A stretch of 64,000 nt of DNA from Kiritimatiellaceae bacterium (GCA_013141415.1 JABFQY010000007.1:18462-82461); one strand, 5' to 3'. Positions 25,367-33,612 are shown, counted from the stretch's first letter. Notes: generated from the sequence alone by a model not told the origin. Translations and numbers: made by a program.

Positions 25367-25396
25367 AACCACGGATGGACGCGGATTCACACAGAT
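25367..25396. repeat. Left inverted repeat of the GxxExxY cassette
   Basis: Contains AACCACGGATG followed by GATTCACACAGAT, which is the inverse of the repeat at 25777-25799. It lies just beyond the start of the transglutaminase-like gene. Confidence 0.75.
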
Positions 25397-25404
25397 ATAC
25401 AAAG

Positions 25405-25788
25405 TTAGAGAACGACTCGCTTCCATTCCAGTTTAGCTCTTTTGAAATTAATGATCAGTCCGACTCTCAAGCCGGTTAGTTTCAGGTAATTCAGCATTTG
25501 GCCGATTTCATTGTCGGTGATTCGGTCGATCACTTTTGCATCGATGACGACCGTTTCAAAGGCGATCAGATCCGGGACATATGTTCCGACATTGACACCT
25601 TTGTAGAGAATATCATAGCGGCTTTGCTGACGACATGGAATCCGGCGACGCACAAACTCAACCACTAAGGCGTTTTCATAGGGTTTTTCAATGAATCCAT
25701 GGCCTAATTCATTAAGGACTTCCATGGCACAACCGATGATTTCCTGAGTTTCTTTCTCTGAAAACAATCCGTGTCGATCTGTGTTCAT
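25405..25788 (-). CDS. GxxExxY protein (PD-(D/E)xK-like)
   Basis: 127 residues. The family signature is GFIEKPY, followed by VPDLIAFETVVIDAK, which has the D-x(n)-ExK look of a nuclease fold. The first residues (MNTDRHG) are encoded inside the right inverted repeat, so the repeat supplies the start codon. Function is unknown. The gene plus its inverted repeats resembles a small mobile cassette. Confidence 0.85.
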   Translation of the reverse strand: MNTDRHGLFSEKETQEIIGCAMEVLNELGHGFIEKPYENALVVEFVRRRIPCRQQSRYDILYKGVNVGTYVPDLIAFETVVIDAKVIDRITDNEIGQMLNYLKLTGLRVGLIINFKRAKLEWKRVVL

Positions 25789-25799
25789 CCGTGGTTAAC
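25777..25799. repeat. Right inverted repeat of the GxxExxY cassette
   Basis: ATCTGTGTTCATCCGTGG matches the left repeat in inverse orientation and overlaps the ATG of the GxxExxY gene. Confidence 0.75.
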
Positions 25800-25832
25800 C
25801 CCTGTTTTTCCTTTTCCAAACATCGGAAAGCG

Positions 25833-25838
25833 TATACT
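25833..25838 (+). promoter_or_regulatory. Possible -10 box for the Arg-rich protein gene
   Basis: TATACT lies 32 bp before the ATG at 25870 and would make a short leader. The -35 region is poor, so the call is tentative. It argues against using the upstream in-frame starts. Confidence 0.35.
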
Positions 25839-25869
25839 AATGCCCGCTCAAATCAAAAGGTTTTACCCC

Positions 25870-27264
25870 ATGTCCGAAGAAACAGATATCCCGCAGAATG
25901 TGTCCCGGCCCGATGAGGACATTCTCCTCGATCTTAATTTTGTCCCGCAGTGGGCCAAGAAAGCGCCCGCCGCTAATCACTACGCATCCGACGACCGCCC
26001 CGAGCGACGTCCGTCGTCGCGCGACCGCCACGACGGCCCGCGCCGCGAACGCAGTGACCGTCGGGACGGCCCGGCCCGGCCAGCGCGTCCGCCGCGCGAA
26101 CGTTCTTCCGGCGACCGTCCGAATGCGTTCGGCGGTGCAGGTCGTCCGCCGCCGCGTGCTCCGCAAGGAGAGCGTGTTGCGCAAGAGCCGCGCCGTGAAT
26201 TTACGCCGCGTCCGGAACGGATTGAACTGCCGGTCGAAATCAAGTTTCTGCCTGAACAGCAATGGCTGGCTTCGATGGTGCGTCAGATTCATCATAGCAA
26301 GCGCGCTTATCCGCTGATGGATCTGGCCAATCTGTTTCTGGCCGACCCGAAAGGCCATTTGGTCAAAATCGAAATTCAGCCCGGCGCGAAGGAGTTTAAG
26401 CTCTACCAGGGCAAGCGCTCCAAGATGGTTGCCACCAGCCGCGACGCACTGGTTCACCAGCTTCTCGACGACCATCTGGAAGATTTCTTTACCAAAGAGG
26501 ATATTGAAGTTGAACCGCCGACCGGCGTGTTTCCGATGATTGGGAAAATCGGCGACGTGCTGATCGGCCCGCCCAATCACCACAGCTATGCCGCACGTCT
26601 TCAGGAAGTTTATAACGCCCGCTTTTCCGGCATGCCGTTTGACCGCTTTAAGGAAAAAGTCCAAACCGTCCGCGACGAAGAGCTGATCGCCAAGTGGAAA
26701 CTGGAATCCTCCAAAAAAACCGTTTACCGGCTCAAGGATGCTCCTGAAGACGAAGTGAAAGATTTTATGCTGGTGCAGGCCGAAGAATATGTCCGTACAC
26801 AGATCGCTGAAGCCGAGGTTGAAGAAGTGAGCCGCGCCGTGCTTCCTTCCTCTCTGGCCCGCAAAATCAAAGACTACAACCTGATCCGCATGGTACGCGA
26901 GGCGTGGGAACGCGAAAGCCGCTTCCCGCTGTCCGTTTCGTTTGCTCTGCGCGCAGCCTTCCGCCATCTGCACTTAGAGACGTTCAAGGCCGGCAAAAAT
27001 ATCAACTTCATCACATCCGTGAAACCCGATCCGGTTCAGCCCGAAAAAACGGCGGCGCATATCCGCGTCGTTCTTGAATATCTGGCGGAGCATCCCGGTT
27101 CGACCCGCGATCAACTTGTGGAAGGCCTGCGGCCCGGTGTTGAAAAGAATTCCGATGCGGTCAAAGAAATTCTTAATCCGCTTCGCTGGCTGATTGAAAA
27201 AGGGCACATCATCGAATTCTTCAACGGAACTCTTTCCGTTCCGTCGCACCGTAAACGCCGCTGA
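25870..27264 (+). CDS. Unrecognised protein with Arg-rich disordered N-terminus
   Basis: 464 residues from ATG 25870, preceded by AAAAGG at 9 nt; in-frame starts upstream fall in or before the predicted promoter. Residues about 35-115 are low complexity, rich in Arg, Pro, Asp and Gly (RPERRPSSRDRHDGPRRER and similar), typical of RNA-associated disordered tails. Residues about 120-460 are folded and mixed alpha/beta, ending with a possible winged helix (TRDQLVEGLRPGVEKN, LRWLIEKGHIIEFFNGTLS). I know no named family for it. An RNA- or DNA-associated role is an inference from composition only. Confidence 0.7.
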   Translation: MSEETDIPQNVSRPDEDILLDLNFVPQWAKKAPAANHYASDDRPERRPSSRDRHDGPRRERSDRRDGPARPARPPRERSSGDRPNAFGGAGRPPPRAPQGERVAQEPRREFTPRPERIELPVEIKFLPEQQWLASMVRQIHHSKRAYPLMDLANLFLADPKGHLVKIEIQPGAKEFKLYQGKRSKMVATSRDALVHQLLDDHLEDFFTKEDIEVEPPTGVFPMIGKIGDVLIGPPNHHSYAARLQEVYNARFSGMPFDRFKEKVQTVRDEELIAKWKLESSKKTVYRLKDAPEDEVKDFMLVQAEEYVRTQIAEAEVEEVSRAVLPSSLARKIKDYNLIRMVREAWERESRFPLSVSFALRAAFRHLHLETFKAGKNINFITSVKPDPVQPEKTAAHIRVVLEYLAEHPGSTRDQLVEGLRPGVEKNSDAVKEILNPLRWLIEKGHIIEFFNGTLSVPSHRKRR

Positions 27265-27268
27265 CGGT

Positions 27269-27853
27269 TTAGTGCGCGGCGGCGATCATTGCAAAAATAC
27301 CTTTACGCATCAGCATTACCGCGATAGCCGCCAGCAGCATGCTGGCTACCTTCGAAACGGCCTTTGAACCGGTACGACCCAGACGATTCGTGATCGGCCC
27401 GGCAAATCCGAATACCAGCCCGGCAATCACGATGTTCAGAATGACCGCCACCGACGTGATGGTTTTCCCGTGTGTGTTCGCCAGCAGAATACAGGTGGTT
27501 AGCACCGCCGGGCCGGTAATCAGCGGAATGCCGATCGGCACAGCGCCAAGACTGGCTACATCGACTTCTTGAACTTTTTTTTCGCCAAGCAATGTGCTCA
27601 GTGAAATCGCCAGCAGGAGCAGTCCGCCCGCCAGCATGAAATCCGGAACCGTGATTCCCATAAAACGCAGCAGCATCGGCCCGGCGAGAACGAAAACAAC
27701 CGCGACCGTGGCGGCTGTCAGAACGGATTGAATGATCACTGTGCGCAGCCGTTTGGAATCAAGGCCGTCCGTCAGCGACAGAAACATCGGCAGGACACCG
27801 ACAGCATCCACCGCGACAAACAGCGGAACAAAACAAAGCCAGAACGTGTTCAT
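27269..27853 (-). CDS. MarC-family integral membrane protein
   Basis: 194 residues with six predicted helices. LFVAVDAVGVLPMFLSLT and GAVPIGIPLITGPAVLTT match the MarC family. The molecular function of the family is unsettled. It is convergent with the Arg-rich gene and downstream of a REP/RAYT module. Confidence 0.9.
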   Translation of the reverse strand: MNTFWLCFVPLFVAVDAVGVLPMFLSLTDGLDSKRLRTVIIQSVLTAATVAVVFVLAGPMLLRFMGITVPDFMLAGGLLLLAISLSTLLGEKKVQEVDVASLGAVPIGIPLITGPAVLTTCILLANTHGKTITSVAVILNIVIAGLVFGFAGPITNRLGRTGSKAVSKVASMLLAAIAVMLMRKGIFAMIAAAH

Positions 27854-27871
27854 GAAGGAATTGTGCCTCTT

Positions 27872-27952
27872 CTGGAGTGCGGACGCAAGCCGCAGGCGCG
27901 AGGCCGCTCTGAATCAAAGCGGCGTCGCACGTTGTTTGCCGCCGCACTCCAG
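27872..27952. repeat. RAYT-associated palindromic element (GGAGTGCGG family), downstream copy 1
   Basis: It begins CTGGAGTGCGG and ends CCGCACTCCAG, with internal GC-rich arms. It is one of three related elements around the RAYT gene at 28017-28559. Confidence 0.85.
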
Positions 27953-27978
27953 AAGGATAGCGTTCCGTTGTGCAATTT

Positions 27979-28014
27979 TGGAGTGCGGACGCAAGCCGCA
28001 GGCGCGAGGCCGCT
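27979..28014. repeat. RAYT-associated palindromic element, downstream copy 2 (half element)
   Basis: Repeats the first half of the element at 27872 (GGAGTGCGGACGCAAGCCGC and on) and directly abuts the end of the RAYT gene. Confidence 0.85.
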
Positions 28015-28016
28015 TT

Positions 28017-28559
28017 TCAGAATGCATCTTGCACATTGATCGAGTCGGTCTTGAAGCGGGCGAGCGTGTTTACAAATGATCGTGGCGCGTTTTGTTCCAG
28101 CCAGCGCTGGGAACACCATTCATAGGAAGACGCATCTTCCGTGACACCATGATGAACCGGATTCTGATGAATGTACCGCAGGCGGCTAAAGAAAGACGTT
28201 TGGTGGGTAATGTGCGAATCCCAGTAATTGTGCCAGACTTTGCGTCCGGTTGCGCCGTCCATCCGGTTCAGCTTTTTGGCGCTGTATTCATGAAGCTGGG
28301 CGATGAGTGTTGTTAACGACTCTGGAGTGTCCGGCGAGCTGGAAATGACGTGGTAGTGATTGTTCATTACCGCCCACGCTTGGAGTTGCCAGTTATATTT
28401 CTTTGCCAGCTCGAAAAGCATATCGCGCACAAGCGACCGCTTTTCCGGAGCATTCAAAATCGGTTGTTTAAGATATATCCCGCCGGTCACCATGTACGTT
28501 CCCCGCTCCAGCAATCGGTGCATTGGCGCATGTGGCCAGTACGAAGAGATTTCTTTCAT
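28017..28559 (-). CDS. REP-associated tyrosine transposase (RAYT, Y1 HUH family)
   Basis: 180 residues. The HUH motif is MNNHYHV, and the catalytic tyrosine is expected in RLRYIHQNPVHHG. IS200-related Y1 enzymes of this group nick single-stranded REP DNA at the hairpin foot. It is flanked on both sides by related palindromes, which are its likely substrates. No clear Shine-Dalgarno precedes the ATG. The motifs look intact, so it may be functional. Confidence 0.93.
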   Translation of the reverse strand: MKEISSYWPHAPMHRLLERGTYMVTGGIYLKQPILNAPEKRSLVRDMLFELAKKYNWQLQAWAVMNNHYHVISSSPDTPESLTTLIAQLHEYSAKKLNRMDGATGRKVWHNYWDSHITHQTSFFSRLRYIHQNPVHHGVTEDASSYEWCSQRWLEQNAPRSFVNTLARFKTDSINVQDAF

Positions 28560-28578
28560 GGAAAGAAATTAAGAGATT

Positions 28579-28660
28579 TGGAGTGCGGCGGCAAGTGAAA
28601 CGCGACACCGCTTTCAGTACGCTGAGCGGCCTCGCGCCTGCGGCTTGCGTCCGCACTCCA
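28579..28660. repeat. RAYT-associated palindromic element, upstream copy overlapping udk 3' end
   Basis: Starts TGGAGTGCGGCGG and ends CGTCCGCACTCCA. The part from 28614 on is translated as the last residues of uridine kinase. Confidence 0.85.
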
Positions 28661-29249
28661 GAATGTCTGCAATCTGTTCCTTGCGTTCCGGTGTGCCGCG
28701 CTCGGCGGGAACGAGCAGGATGTCGGCGAAGGCGCGGGTCGGTTCGACATATTTCCGGTACATCGGCTCGACTTGTTCGGCCCAGCGCTGACGGATTTCC
28801 TGTTCGGTACGGCTTCGTTCGACGATGTCGCGCGCAATACGCCGCTCCAGGCAGGTTGCCAACGGCAGATCGACGAATATTTTTTGATCGAACACGTCGC
28901 GCAGATGCCGGTTGGTGAACAGAAACAAACCCTCAACGATGATCAGCGGAGCCGGGTTCAGGATGATCGGTTCTTTTGTGCGCTTGTGTGTGGCGTGAAT
29001 GTAATGCGGGCCTTCGACCGTTTCGCCGCGCTTTAAAGCCTCCAGATCGCGGGCAAGGTGCTCCAGATCAACCACGGCGGGGTCATCAAAGTTCCAGTTC
29101 TTGGCATCCACGTCATCGGGCAGACTGATGTAATAGTTATCCTGCGACATCAGACTGGCGTTTCCGGCCAGCTCCGCCAGTTCTCGCGCAATCGAGGTCT
29201 TCCCCGATCCCGATGCGCCGACTATTCCGATGATGCGTGGTGGTTTCAT
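28614..29249 (-). CDS. udk: Uridine kinase with REP-encoded C-terminal tail
   Basis: 211 residues from ATG 29249. It shows the P-loop GASGSGKT, SQDNYY, and a lid region with RRIARDIVERSRT. It phosphorylates uridine or cytidine to the monophosphate in pyrimidine salvage. The last residues (ECGRKPQARGRSAY) and the TGA stop come from the palindromic element, so the native terminus was replaced. The start could be 12 codons upstream, but conservation begins at MKPPRIIG. Confidence 0.9.
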   Translation of the reverse strand: MKPPRIIGIVGASGSGKTSIARELAELAGNASLMSQDNYYISLPDDVDAKNWNFDDPAVVDLEHLARDLEALKRGETVEGPHYIHATHKRTKEPIILNPAPLIIVEGLFLFTNRHLRDVFDQKIFVDLPLATCLERRIARDIVERSRTEQEIRQRWAEQVEPMYRKYVEPTRAFADILLVPAERGTPERKEQIADILECGRKPQARGRSAY

Positions 29250-29264
29250 AAGCCGGATTTTTAC

Positions 29265-29318
29265 CATAGAATACACAGAAAACACGGAAATATTGGGTAT
29301 CGAGTTTTGTGTTTTTCG
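29265..29318. repeat. AT-rich dispersed-repeat-like sequence between udk and the radical SAM gene
   Basis: Contains CATAGAATACACAGAAAACACGG and TTTTTCGTGGCTAATTC words, unlike neighbouring coding DNA. The edge at the right provides the TAG stop of the radical SAM gene. Membership of a repeat family is inferred from resemblance to the other external repeats in this window. Confidence 0.4.
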
Positions 29319-29321
29319 TGG

Positions 29322-31475
29322 CTAATTCTTTTTTCTGGTTTGCCGTTCCATGCCTTTGGCTCCGGCGGAACGGGCGGCGAGGTCGTTATCAATTGCGTGG
29401 CGGATGGTTTTTGCGCCGAGTCCGCGTGTTCCGATTAGAAATTCTTCCAACAGTTGCGCGAGGCGCGTTGGTGTGAATCCGAAGGTGGTGTGCGTCTGTT
29501 CGTAAATCCAGTTGCTCCATTCCATGAAGGCAGCGAAAACGGATGGCTGGTTCTGCCAGATCAGTTTGGAGGTTTCCGGGAACCGTCCGTTATTGACGAT
29601 GATGTCCCAGAAGCGGGCAAAGCGGCGGAGCTGTTGCAGTTCGATAAAACTCAGCGCGGCGGTTTGCAGTACGTCGTACGGCGGCGACGTATTATAAACC
29701 ATCTGCCATGCGACATCGTGTTTGGCGATCGGCGCGCCGCGTAGTTTTTTCAGAATGCCAAGCTGGATCTCGTCCGGCCCGCAGGCGTGCAGCCGATCAA
29801 AACCTGCCGCGATGCTTGCCAGTGTTTCGCCGGGCAATCCGGCGATCAGGTCGGCGTGCAAATGAACCGACGGCATGGCGGCGAGGGTGCGGATATGTGC
29901 TTCAACTTTTTCCGCGTCGAGCGGGCGGTTAATCCGTTTGGAAACTTCGGGGTTGAACGTCTGTACGCCGACTTCAAGCTGGAGAAATCCCGGCGGCGCT
30001 TCCGCGATCAGCTTTTCGAGTGTCGGCGGCAGATGTTCCGGTTCCCATTCGAGGTGGAGCATCATGCCGTCACGCCGGTTTTCTAGAAAGAAGCGCAGGA
30101 CGGCGGCGGCGTGCGCGGCGTTGATATTGAAACTGCGGTCGAGAAATTTAAAAATCCGCACGCCGCGTTCAATCAGTTTTTCAAACTCCGGGAAAATCCG
30201 TTCCGGCGGAAAGAAGCGGACGGTTTCGTCGAGCGCGGAAAGACAATATTCGCAATGGAACGGACAGCCGCGCGACGATTCGACGTAGATACGGCGGTGG
30301 GCGATGTCGTCGGCGGTGTATTCGTCGTAGGGCAGGGCGACGGTTTTCAAATCGGCGGGCGGCGCTTCGATCACTTTCGGCAGCCGAGACTCAAGACAAG
30401 GCAAGCGGGACGCTTGCGGTACGGCAGATGTATCGCAAGCGTCCCGCTTGCCTTGTCTCACCTCTTCGCCGTATCCGGCTTTGGCCGGGTTGTTCCTGAT
30501 GTAGTTGCGGATGCGAAGCAGCTCTTCCATGTCCCGGACAATATGGTCATAACTTTCATGCTTCCAGACGTCACCTTTTTGTCCGGTGACTTTGTTGATC
30601 GCATGGGCTGAGTACGATTTCCAAGAGTGCAGGATGTCTTTGAGCTCAAAACCAGGAAGCGGCGTTGCCAGTGCGTGAACATGATTTGGCATGATGACCC
30701 ACTCGTCGAGCTCGTAGCGTTCGCCATCAAAGTGAGCCAGCGTGTCAGCGACGATTTTAGAGATGTCCGGTTTGCCGAGAATGCACGCTCCGGCACCTTC
30801 ATCCAGCCATCCGTTCACTTTCTCCGAAAAGAGCTCGTCAAATTGCGTCTGCTCGCTTTCGGTATAGGGAGGGAGATGATGTTCCTTCCATTTTTCGCGC
30901 AGTTCTTTGTATTCGCTGATGTGCGATTGGGCAATGGAATCGGCGAGACGGAAGGTGACAAAGTAGGTGCAGTCGGTCTGAGCCCAGTGCGGAAGGTTTT
31001 TGCGGCGGGATTGGCGGACTTCTTGAACCGGATTGAAACAGGGCAAGCGGGACGCTTGCGATACGGCGGATGTATCGCAAGCGTCCCGCTTGCCTAGGAG
31101 CGTTTGGCATATCTCTTCGATTACTGCTTCGCCTTCGCCGCAGATCAGGTGGTCGGCGATGTGGAAGAGAGTCAGGTTTGTGTATTCGTAGCTGACTTCC
31201 GGCCCGCCGATGACGATTTTCAGATCCGGGCGGACGGTACGCAGGATGGCGGCGGTTTCGGCGGTGACGGTCAGGTTCCAGATATACACGCTGAAAAGGA
31301 CGATTTGCGGATTGTGCGCCAGCAGTTTTTCGGCAGCAGCCTGCGGAGAGAGGCTGTTGTCGAACTCAACGATGATTGAGCGGTCGTGCAGGTCGCCGAG
31401 ATTGGCCCGCAAACAGCGCAGGGCGAGCGCGGTGTGGGAATAGCGGGCATTAAACGTTGAGAAAACAATGTCCAT
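29322..31475 (-). CDS. B12-binding radical SAM protein with an in-frame RAYT transposase insertion
   Basis: A single 717-codon frame. Residues 1-127 are a cobalamin-binding Rossmann domain (IVLFSVYIWNLT, KIVIGGPEVSYEYT, LICGEGE). Residues about 128-361 are foreign: REP-encoded GKRDACDTSAVSQASRLPC, then a RAYT domain (LPHWAQTDCTYFVTFRLADS, HUH motif MPNHVHAL, catalytic-tyrosine region IRNYIRNNPAKAGY), then a second REP-encoded copy of the same peptide. From about 362 the host resumes with the radical SAM cluster SRGCPFHCEYC, HADLIAGLPGET and a DUF4080-like C-terminus. The RAYT part has no ATG of its own before the HUH motif; a TTG inside the REP is the nearest alternative start. Whether the 717-residue protein keeps either activity is unknown. 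Confidence 0.88.
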   Translation of the reverse strand: MDIVFSTFNARYSHTALALRCLRANLGDLHDRSIIVEFDNSLSPQAAAEKLLAHNPQIVLFSVYIWNLTVTAETAAILRTVRPDLKIVIGGPEVSYEYTNLTLFHIADHLICGEGEAVIEEICQTLLGKRDACDTSAVSQASRLPCFNPVQEVRQSRRKNLPHWAQTDCTYFVTFRLADSIAQSHISEYKELREKWKEHHLPPYTESEQTQFDELFSEKVNGWLDEGAGACILGKPDISKIVADTLAHFDGERYELDEWVIMPNHVHALATPLPGFELKDILHSWKSYSAHAINKVTGQKGDVWKHESYDHIVRDMEELLRIRNYIRNNPAKAGYGEEVRQGKRDACDTSAVPQASRLPCLESRLPKVIEAPPADLKTVALPYDEYTADDIAHRRIYVESSRGCPFHCEYCLSALDETVRFFPPERIFPEFEKLIERGVRIFKFLDRSFNINAAHAAAVLRFFLENRRDGMMLHLEWEPEHLPPTLEKLIAEAPPGFLQLEVGVQTFNPEVSKRINRPLDAEKVEAHIRTLAAMPSVHLHADLIAGLPGETLASIAAGFDRLHACGPDEIQLGILKKLRGAPIAKHDVAWQMVYNTSPPYDVLQTAALSFIELQQLRRFARFWDIIVNNGRFPETSKLIWQNQPSVFAAFMEWSNWIYEQTHTTFGFTPTRLAQLLEEFLIGTRGLGAKTIRHAIDNDLAARSAGAKGMERQTRKKN
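30395..30457. repeat. REP flanking the inserted RAYT (GCAAGCG family), left copy
   Basis: Two hairpins GCAAGCG-GGA-CGCTTGC and GCAAGCG-TCC-CGCTTGC, separated by about 17 nt and bracketed by GACAAG/CTTGTC. It is translated in frame inside the radical SAM gene. Confidence 0.93.
30458..31041 (-). mobile_element. In-frame inserted RAYT domain
   Basis: The transposase portion between the two GCAAGCG-family REPs. Both HUH histidines and the tyrosine region are intact. With its REPs (30395-31094) it is about 700 bp, and the host frame is preserved on both sides. Confidence 0.88.
31042..31094. repeat. REP flanking the inserted RAYT (GCAAGCG family), right copy
   Basis: Same twin hairpins as 30395-30457 with a few base changes in the spacer. 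It is also in frame, and gives the same peptide with one substitution. Confidence 0.93.
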
Positions 31476-31517
31476 GAGCTACAAATACGCGCTTTATCCA
31501 AGGTTGAGGAGAGAAAA

Positions 31518-32072
31518 ATGGCGAGTCCCATTTGTGTCTATGGAAATCCGGTTCTGCGTAAAAAGTCAGAACCTGTCAAAGAGGTCACGACGGAAATCCG
31601 TGCGCTGGCTGATCGTATGCTTGGCGTCATGTACGCCCAGGATGGTATCGGTCTGGCCGCCGAACAGATTGGACACACTGAAGCCATTTTCGTACTCGAC
31701 GTTCCGGCTGCCGCCGACAAAGACGAACAGGGTCTGCCGAATAATCCCGGCGTTAAAATGCCGCAGGCGTTCATTAATCCGGAAATTATCGGCGAGTCCG
31801 AGGAAACCGCGATCGCCGAAGAAGGCTGTCTGAGTTTTCCGAAACTGTATATTCCGGTCGAGCGCCCCGCCGAAGTGGTTTTGCGCTATCTCGACCGCGA
31901 CGGGCAAACTCAGGTGATCAATGCCAAGTGCTTGCTGGCCCGCGCCATTCAGCACGAACTGGATCACCTCAACGGAATTTTGCTGGTTGATCATATGTCG
32001 CCGACCATGAAGCTCAAACACGCCTTGCGACTGCGCGGCATCAAAAAATGGTATAAGAGCAGAGGATATTAA
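31518..32072 (+). CDS. def: Peptide deformylase
   Basis: 184 residues with all three family motifs: GIGLAAEQIG, EGCLSFP and QHELDHLNG, which supply the metal-binding Cys and two His and the catalytic Glu. It removes the formyl group from nascent proteins. The partner gene fmt is in the same window at 56 kb. It is divergent from the radical SAM gene and followed 2 bp later by the EamA transporter. Confidence 0.97.
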   Translation: MASPICVYGNPVLRKKSEPVKEVTTEIRALADRMLGVMYAQDGIGLAAEQIGHTEAIFVLDVPAAADKDEQGLPNNPGVKMPQAFINPEIIGESEETAIAEEGCLSFPKLYIPVERPAEVVLRYLDRDGQTQVINAKCLLARAIQHELDHLNGILLVDHMSPTMKLKHALRLRGIKKWYKSRGY

Positions 32073-32074
32073 CC

Positions 32075-32947
32075 ATGCGCGGACTTCTGGCACTGCTGGC
32101 CGGGATCGTACTGTTCAGCACGATTGAGGTAGCTTCCAAGCTGATGCAGGCCGAAGGCGCGGTTGCCGGTCACTATCCGTTCTGGCTCGCGGCGCTCCGT
32201 TTCATCATTACCGGTCTGGTTTTGTGTATTCCTGCCGCGCACGCTTTGCGCGGAAAAGCATTTGATCGCCGCGATGCCGCCGCGCTGGCAGGACTTGGAC
32301 TGCTCGGCGTAACGCTGATGTCGAGTCTCTACCACCTTTCCATCACTTTTCTACCAGCCAACGTCGCGGCGCTGGTCTTCAGCTGCAATCCGGTTTTTGT
32401 CGTTCTCTTTGCCCCGCTGGTCCTGCCGGAAAAAATTACGGCGCGCAAACTGGGGGCGGTTGCGCTCTGCCTGATCGGAATTGCCGTACTGGCCTATGAA
32501 CGCGCTGACGGGGTTTCGGCTCTCGGCCTTTTACTGATGCTGGTTGCCATCATCATCTTTGCGCTCTATACCGTGCTGTTTAAAAAAATGACGCCGCGGT
32601 ATGGCGCATTGCCGATCACCGCGTTTGCCGGACTGATCGGTGGACTTTGCATTCTGCCGCTGGCGTTTGGATTTGAAGGATTTCCGCTGGCGACATACGG
32701 GCAGGCCGACTGGCTTGGCATTGCGTATCTGGCGCTGGTCGGAACAGCGCTCGGCTATTTTTTGTTTATCTATGGCATCGGCCACGTCGAAGCCGGTATT
32801 GGCTCGATGGCCTTTTTCCTGAAGCCGTTTCTGGCCGCGCTTTTCGCCATGATCGTGCTTGGTGAAACGCTGACTGTGCCGCTGCTTATCGGCGGCGCAT
32901 TCATTCTTATAGGAATGGTTGTCGCGCTGGTGCGGCGTCCAAAATAG
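32075..32947 (+). CDS. EamA-family (DMT) transporter
   Basis: 290 residues with about ten hydrophobic helices in two repeated halves (FSTIEVASKLMQAEG, AALVFSCNPVFVVLFAPLVL, GTALGYFLFIYGIGHVEAG). Drug/metabolite transporter superfamily; substrate unknown. AGAGGATATT precedes the ATG, and it is probably co-transcribed with def. Confidence 0.9.
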   Translation: MRGLLALLAGIVLFSTIEVASKLMQAEGAVAGHYPFWLAALRFIITGLVLCIPAAHALRGKAFDRRDAAALAGLGLLGVTLMSSLYHLSITFLPANVAALVFSCNPVFVVLFAPLVLPEKITARKLGAVALCLIGIAVLAYERADGVSALGLLLMLVAIIIFALYTVLFKKMTPRYGALPITAFAGLIGGLCILPLAFGFEGFPLATYGQADWLGIAYLALVGTALGYFLFIYGIGHVEAGIGSMAFFLKPFLAALFAMIVLGETLTVPLLIGGAFILIGMVVALVRRPK

Positions 32948-32950
32948 TGC

Positions 32951-33472
32951 CTAATTTTTCCACTTCTCGTAGCGCACCAGTTTTTCAATCGGCTGGCGGG
33001 TTTTCGGGCGGCCTTTTTCATTTGGATGGCCGAGCGTCAGCAAAACCAGCGGTTCAACGGTGCGCGGAACACCAAGCACCTTGCGGACAATTTTTGGATC
33101 GAACGCGCCGATCCAGCAGGTGCCGAGGCCGATATCGGCGGCGGCCAGCGTCATGTGGTCGGCGGCGATTGCACCGTCCACATCAATAAGACAGCGCTCG
33201 TCGTGGCGCGACCGCTTCCAGGCTTTGGAAGCCTGCGTGCAAATAGCGATCACCACCGGCGCTTCTTTAAACCAGTCGCCCGGATAACCGGCGGCCAGCG
33301 CGGCAAGATTTTCTTTTTCGCGCACCACAATGAACTGGAACGGCTGAAGATTGCAGGCGGTCGGCGCAAGGCGGCCCGCCTCCAGCACTTCGTTGAGCAG
33401 TTCATCGGAAACCGGTTCCGGTTTATACGAGCGGACACTGACGCGCTTTTTTGCCAATTCGATGAATTTCAT
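32951..33472 (-). CDS. Nitroreductase-family flavoprotein
   Basis: 173 residues. The FMN-binding start RVSVRSYKPEPV, then LAPTACNLQPFQFIVVRE and GLGTCWIGAFD, are typical. It probably reduces nitro- or quinone compounds with NAD(P)H, or has a nucleotide-linked role; the substrate cannot be read. Convergent with the EamA gene, 3 bp apart. Confidence 0.9.
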   Translation of the reverse strand: MKFIELAKKRVSVRSYKPEPVSDELLNEVLEAGRLAPTACNLQPFQFIVVREKENLAALAAGYPGDWFKEAPVVIAICTQASKAWKRSRHDERCLIDVDGAIAADHMTLAAADIGLGTCWIGAFDPKIVRKVLGVPRTVEPLVLLTLGHPNEKGRPKTRQPIEKLVRYEKWKN

Positions 33473-33572
33473 AGGTTCCTTTCGACGCTGTATTTTTACA
33501 GTAGGCGGTCAGGCAAGCCAAGCAATCAAAAGAATCTGAGCGTATAGTGAGATTAGAAAACATCGCCGAGTT

Positions 33573-33602
33573 AACCCCGAAACTGTTGAATCTTGCGGGG
33601 TT
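33573..33602. other. Inverted repeat upstream of the dCMP deaminase gene
   Basis: AACCCCG and CGGGGTT form a 7-bp stem with a 16-nt loop, ending 10 bp before the deaminase ATG. It could affect translation or be chance. Confidence 0.3.
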
Positions 33603-33612
33603 ATGAAATAGG

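Noticed and set aside
29322..31475. Intein in the radical SAM gene
   Set aside because: The insert has HUH transposase motifs and REP flanks, and no splicing blocks (no N-terminal Cys/Ser block or C-terminal HN).
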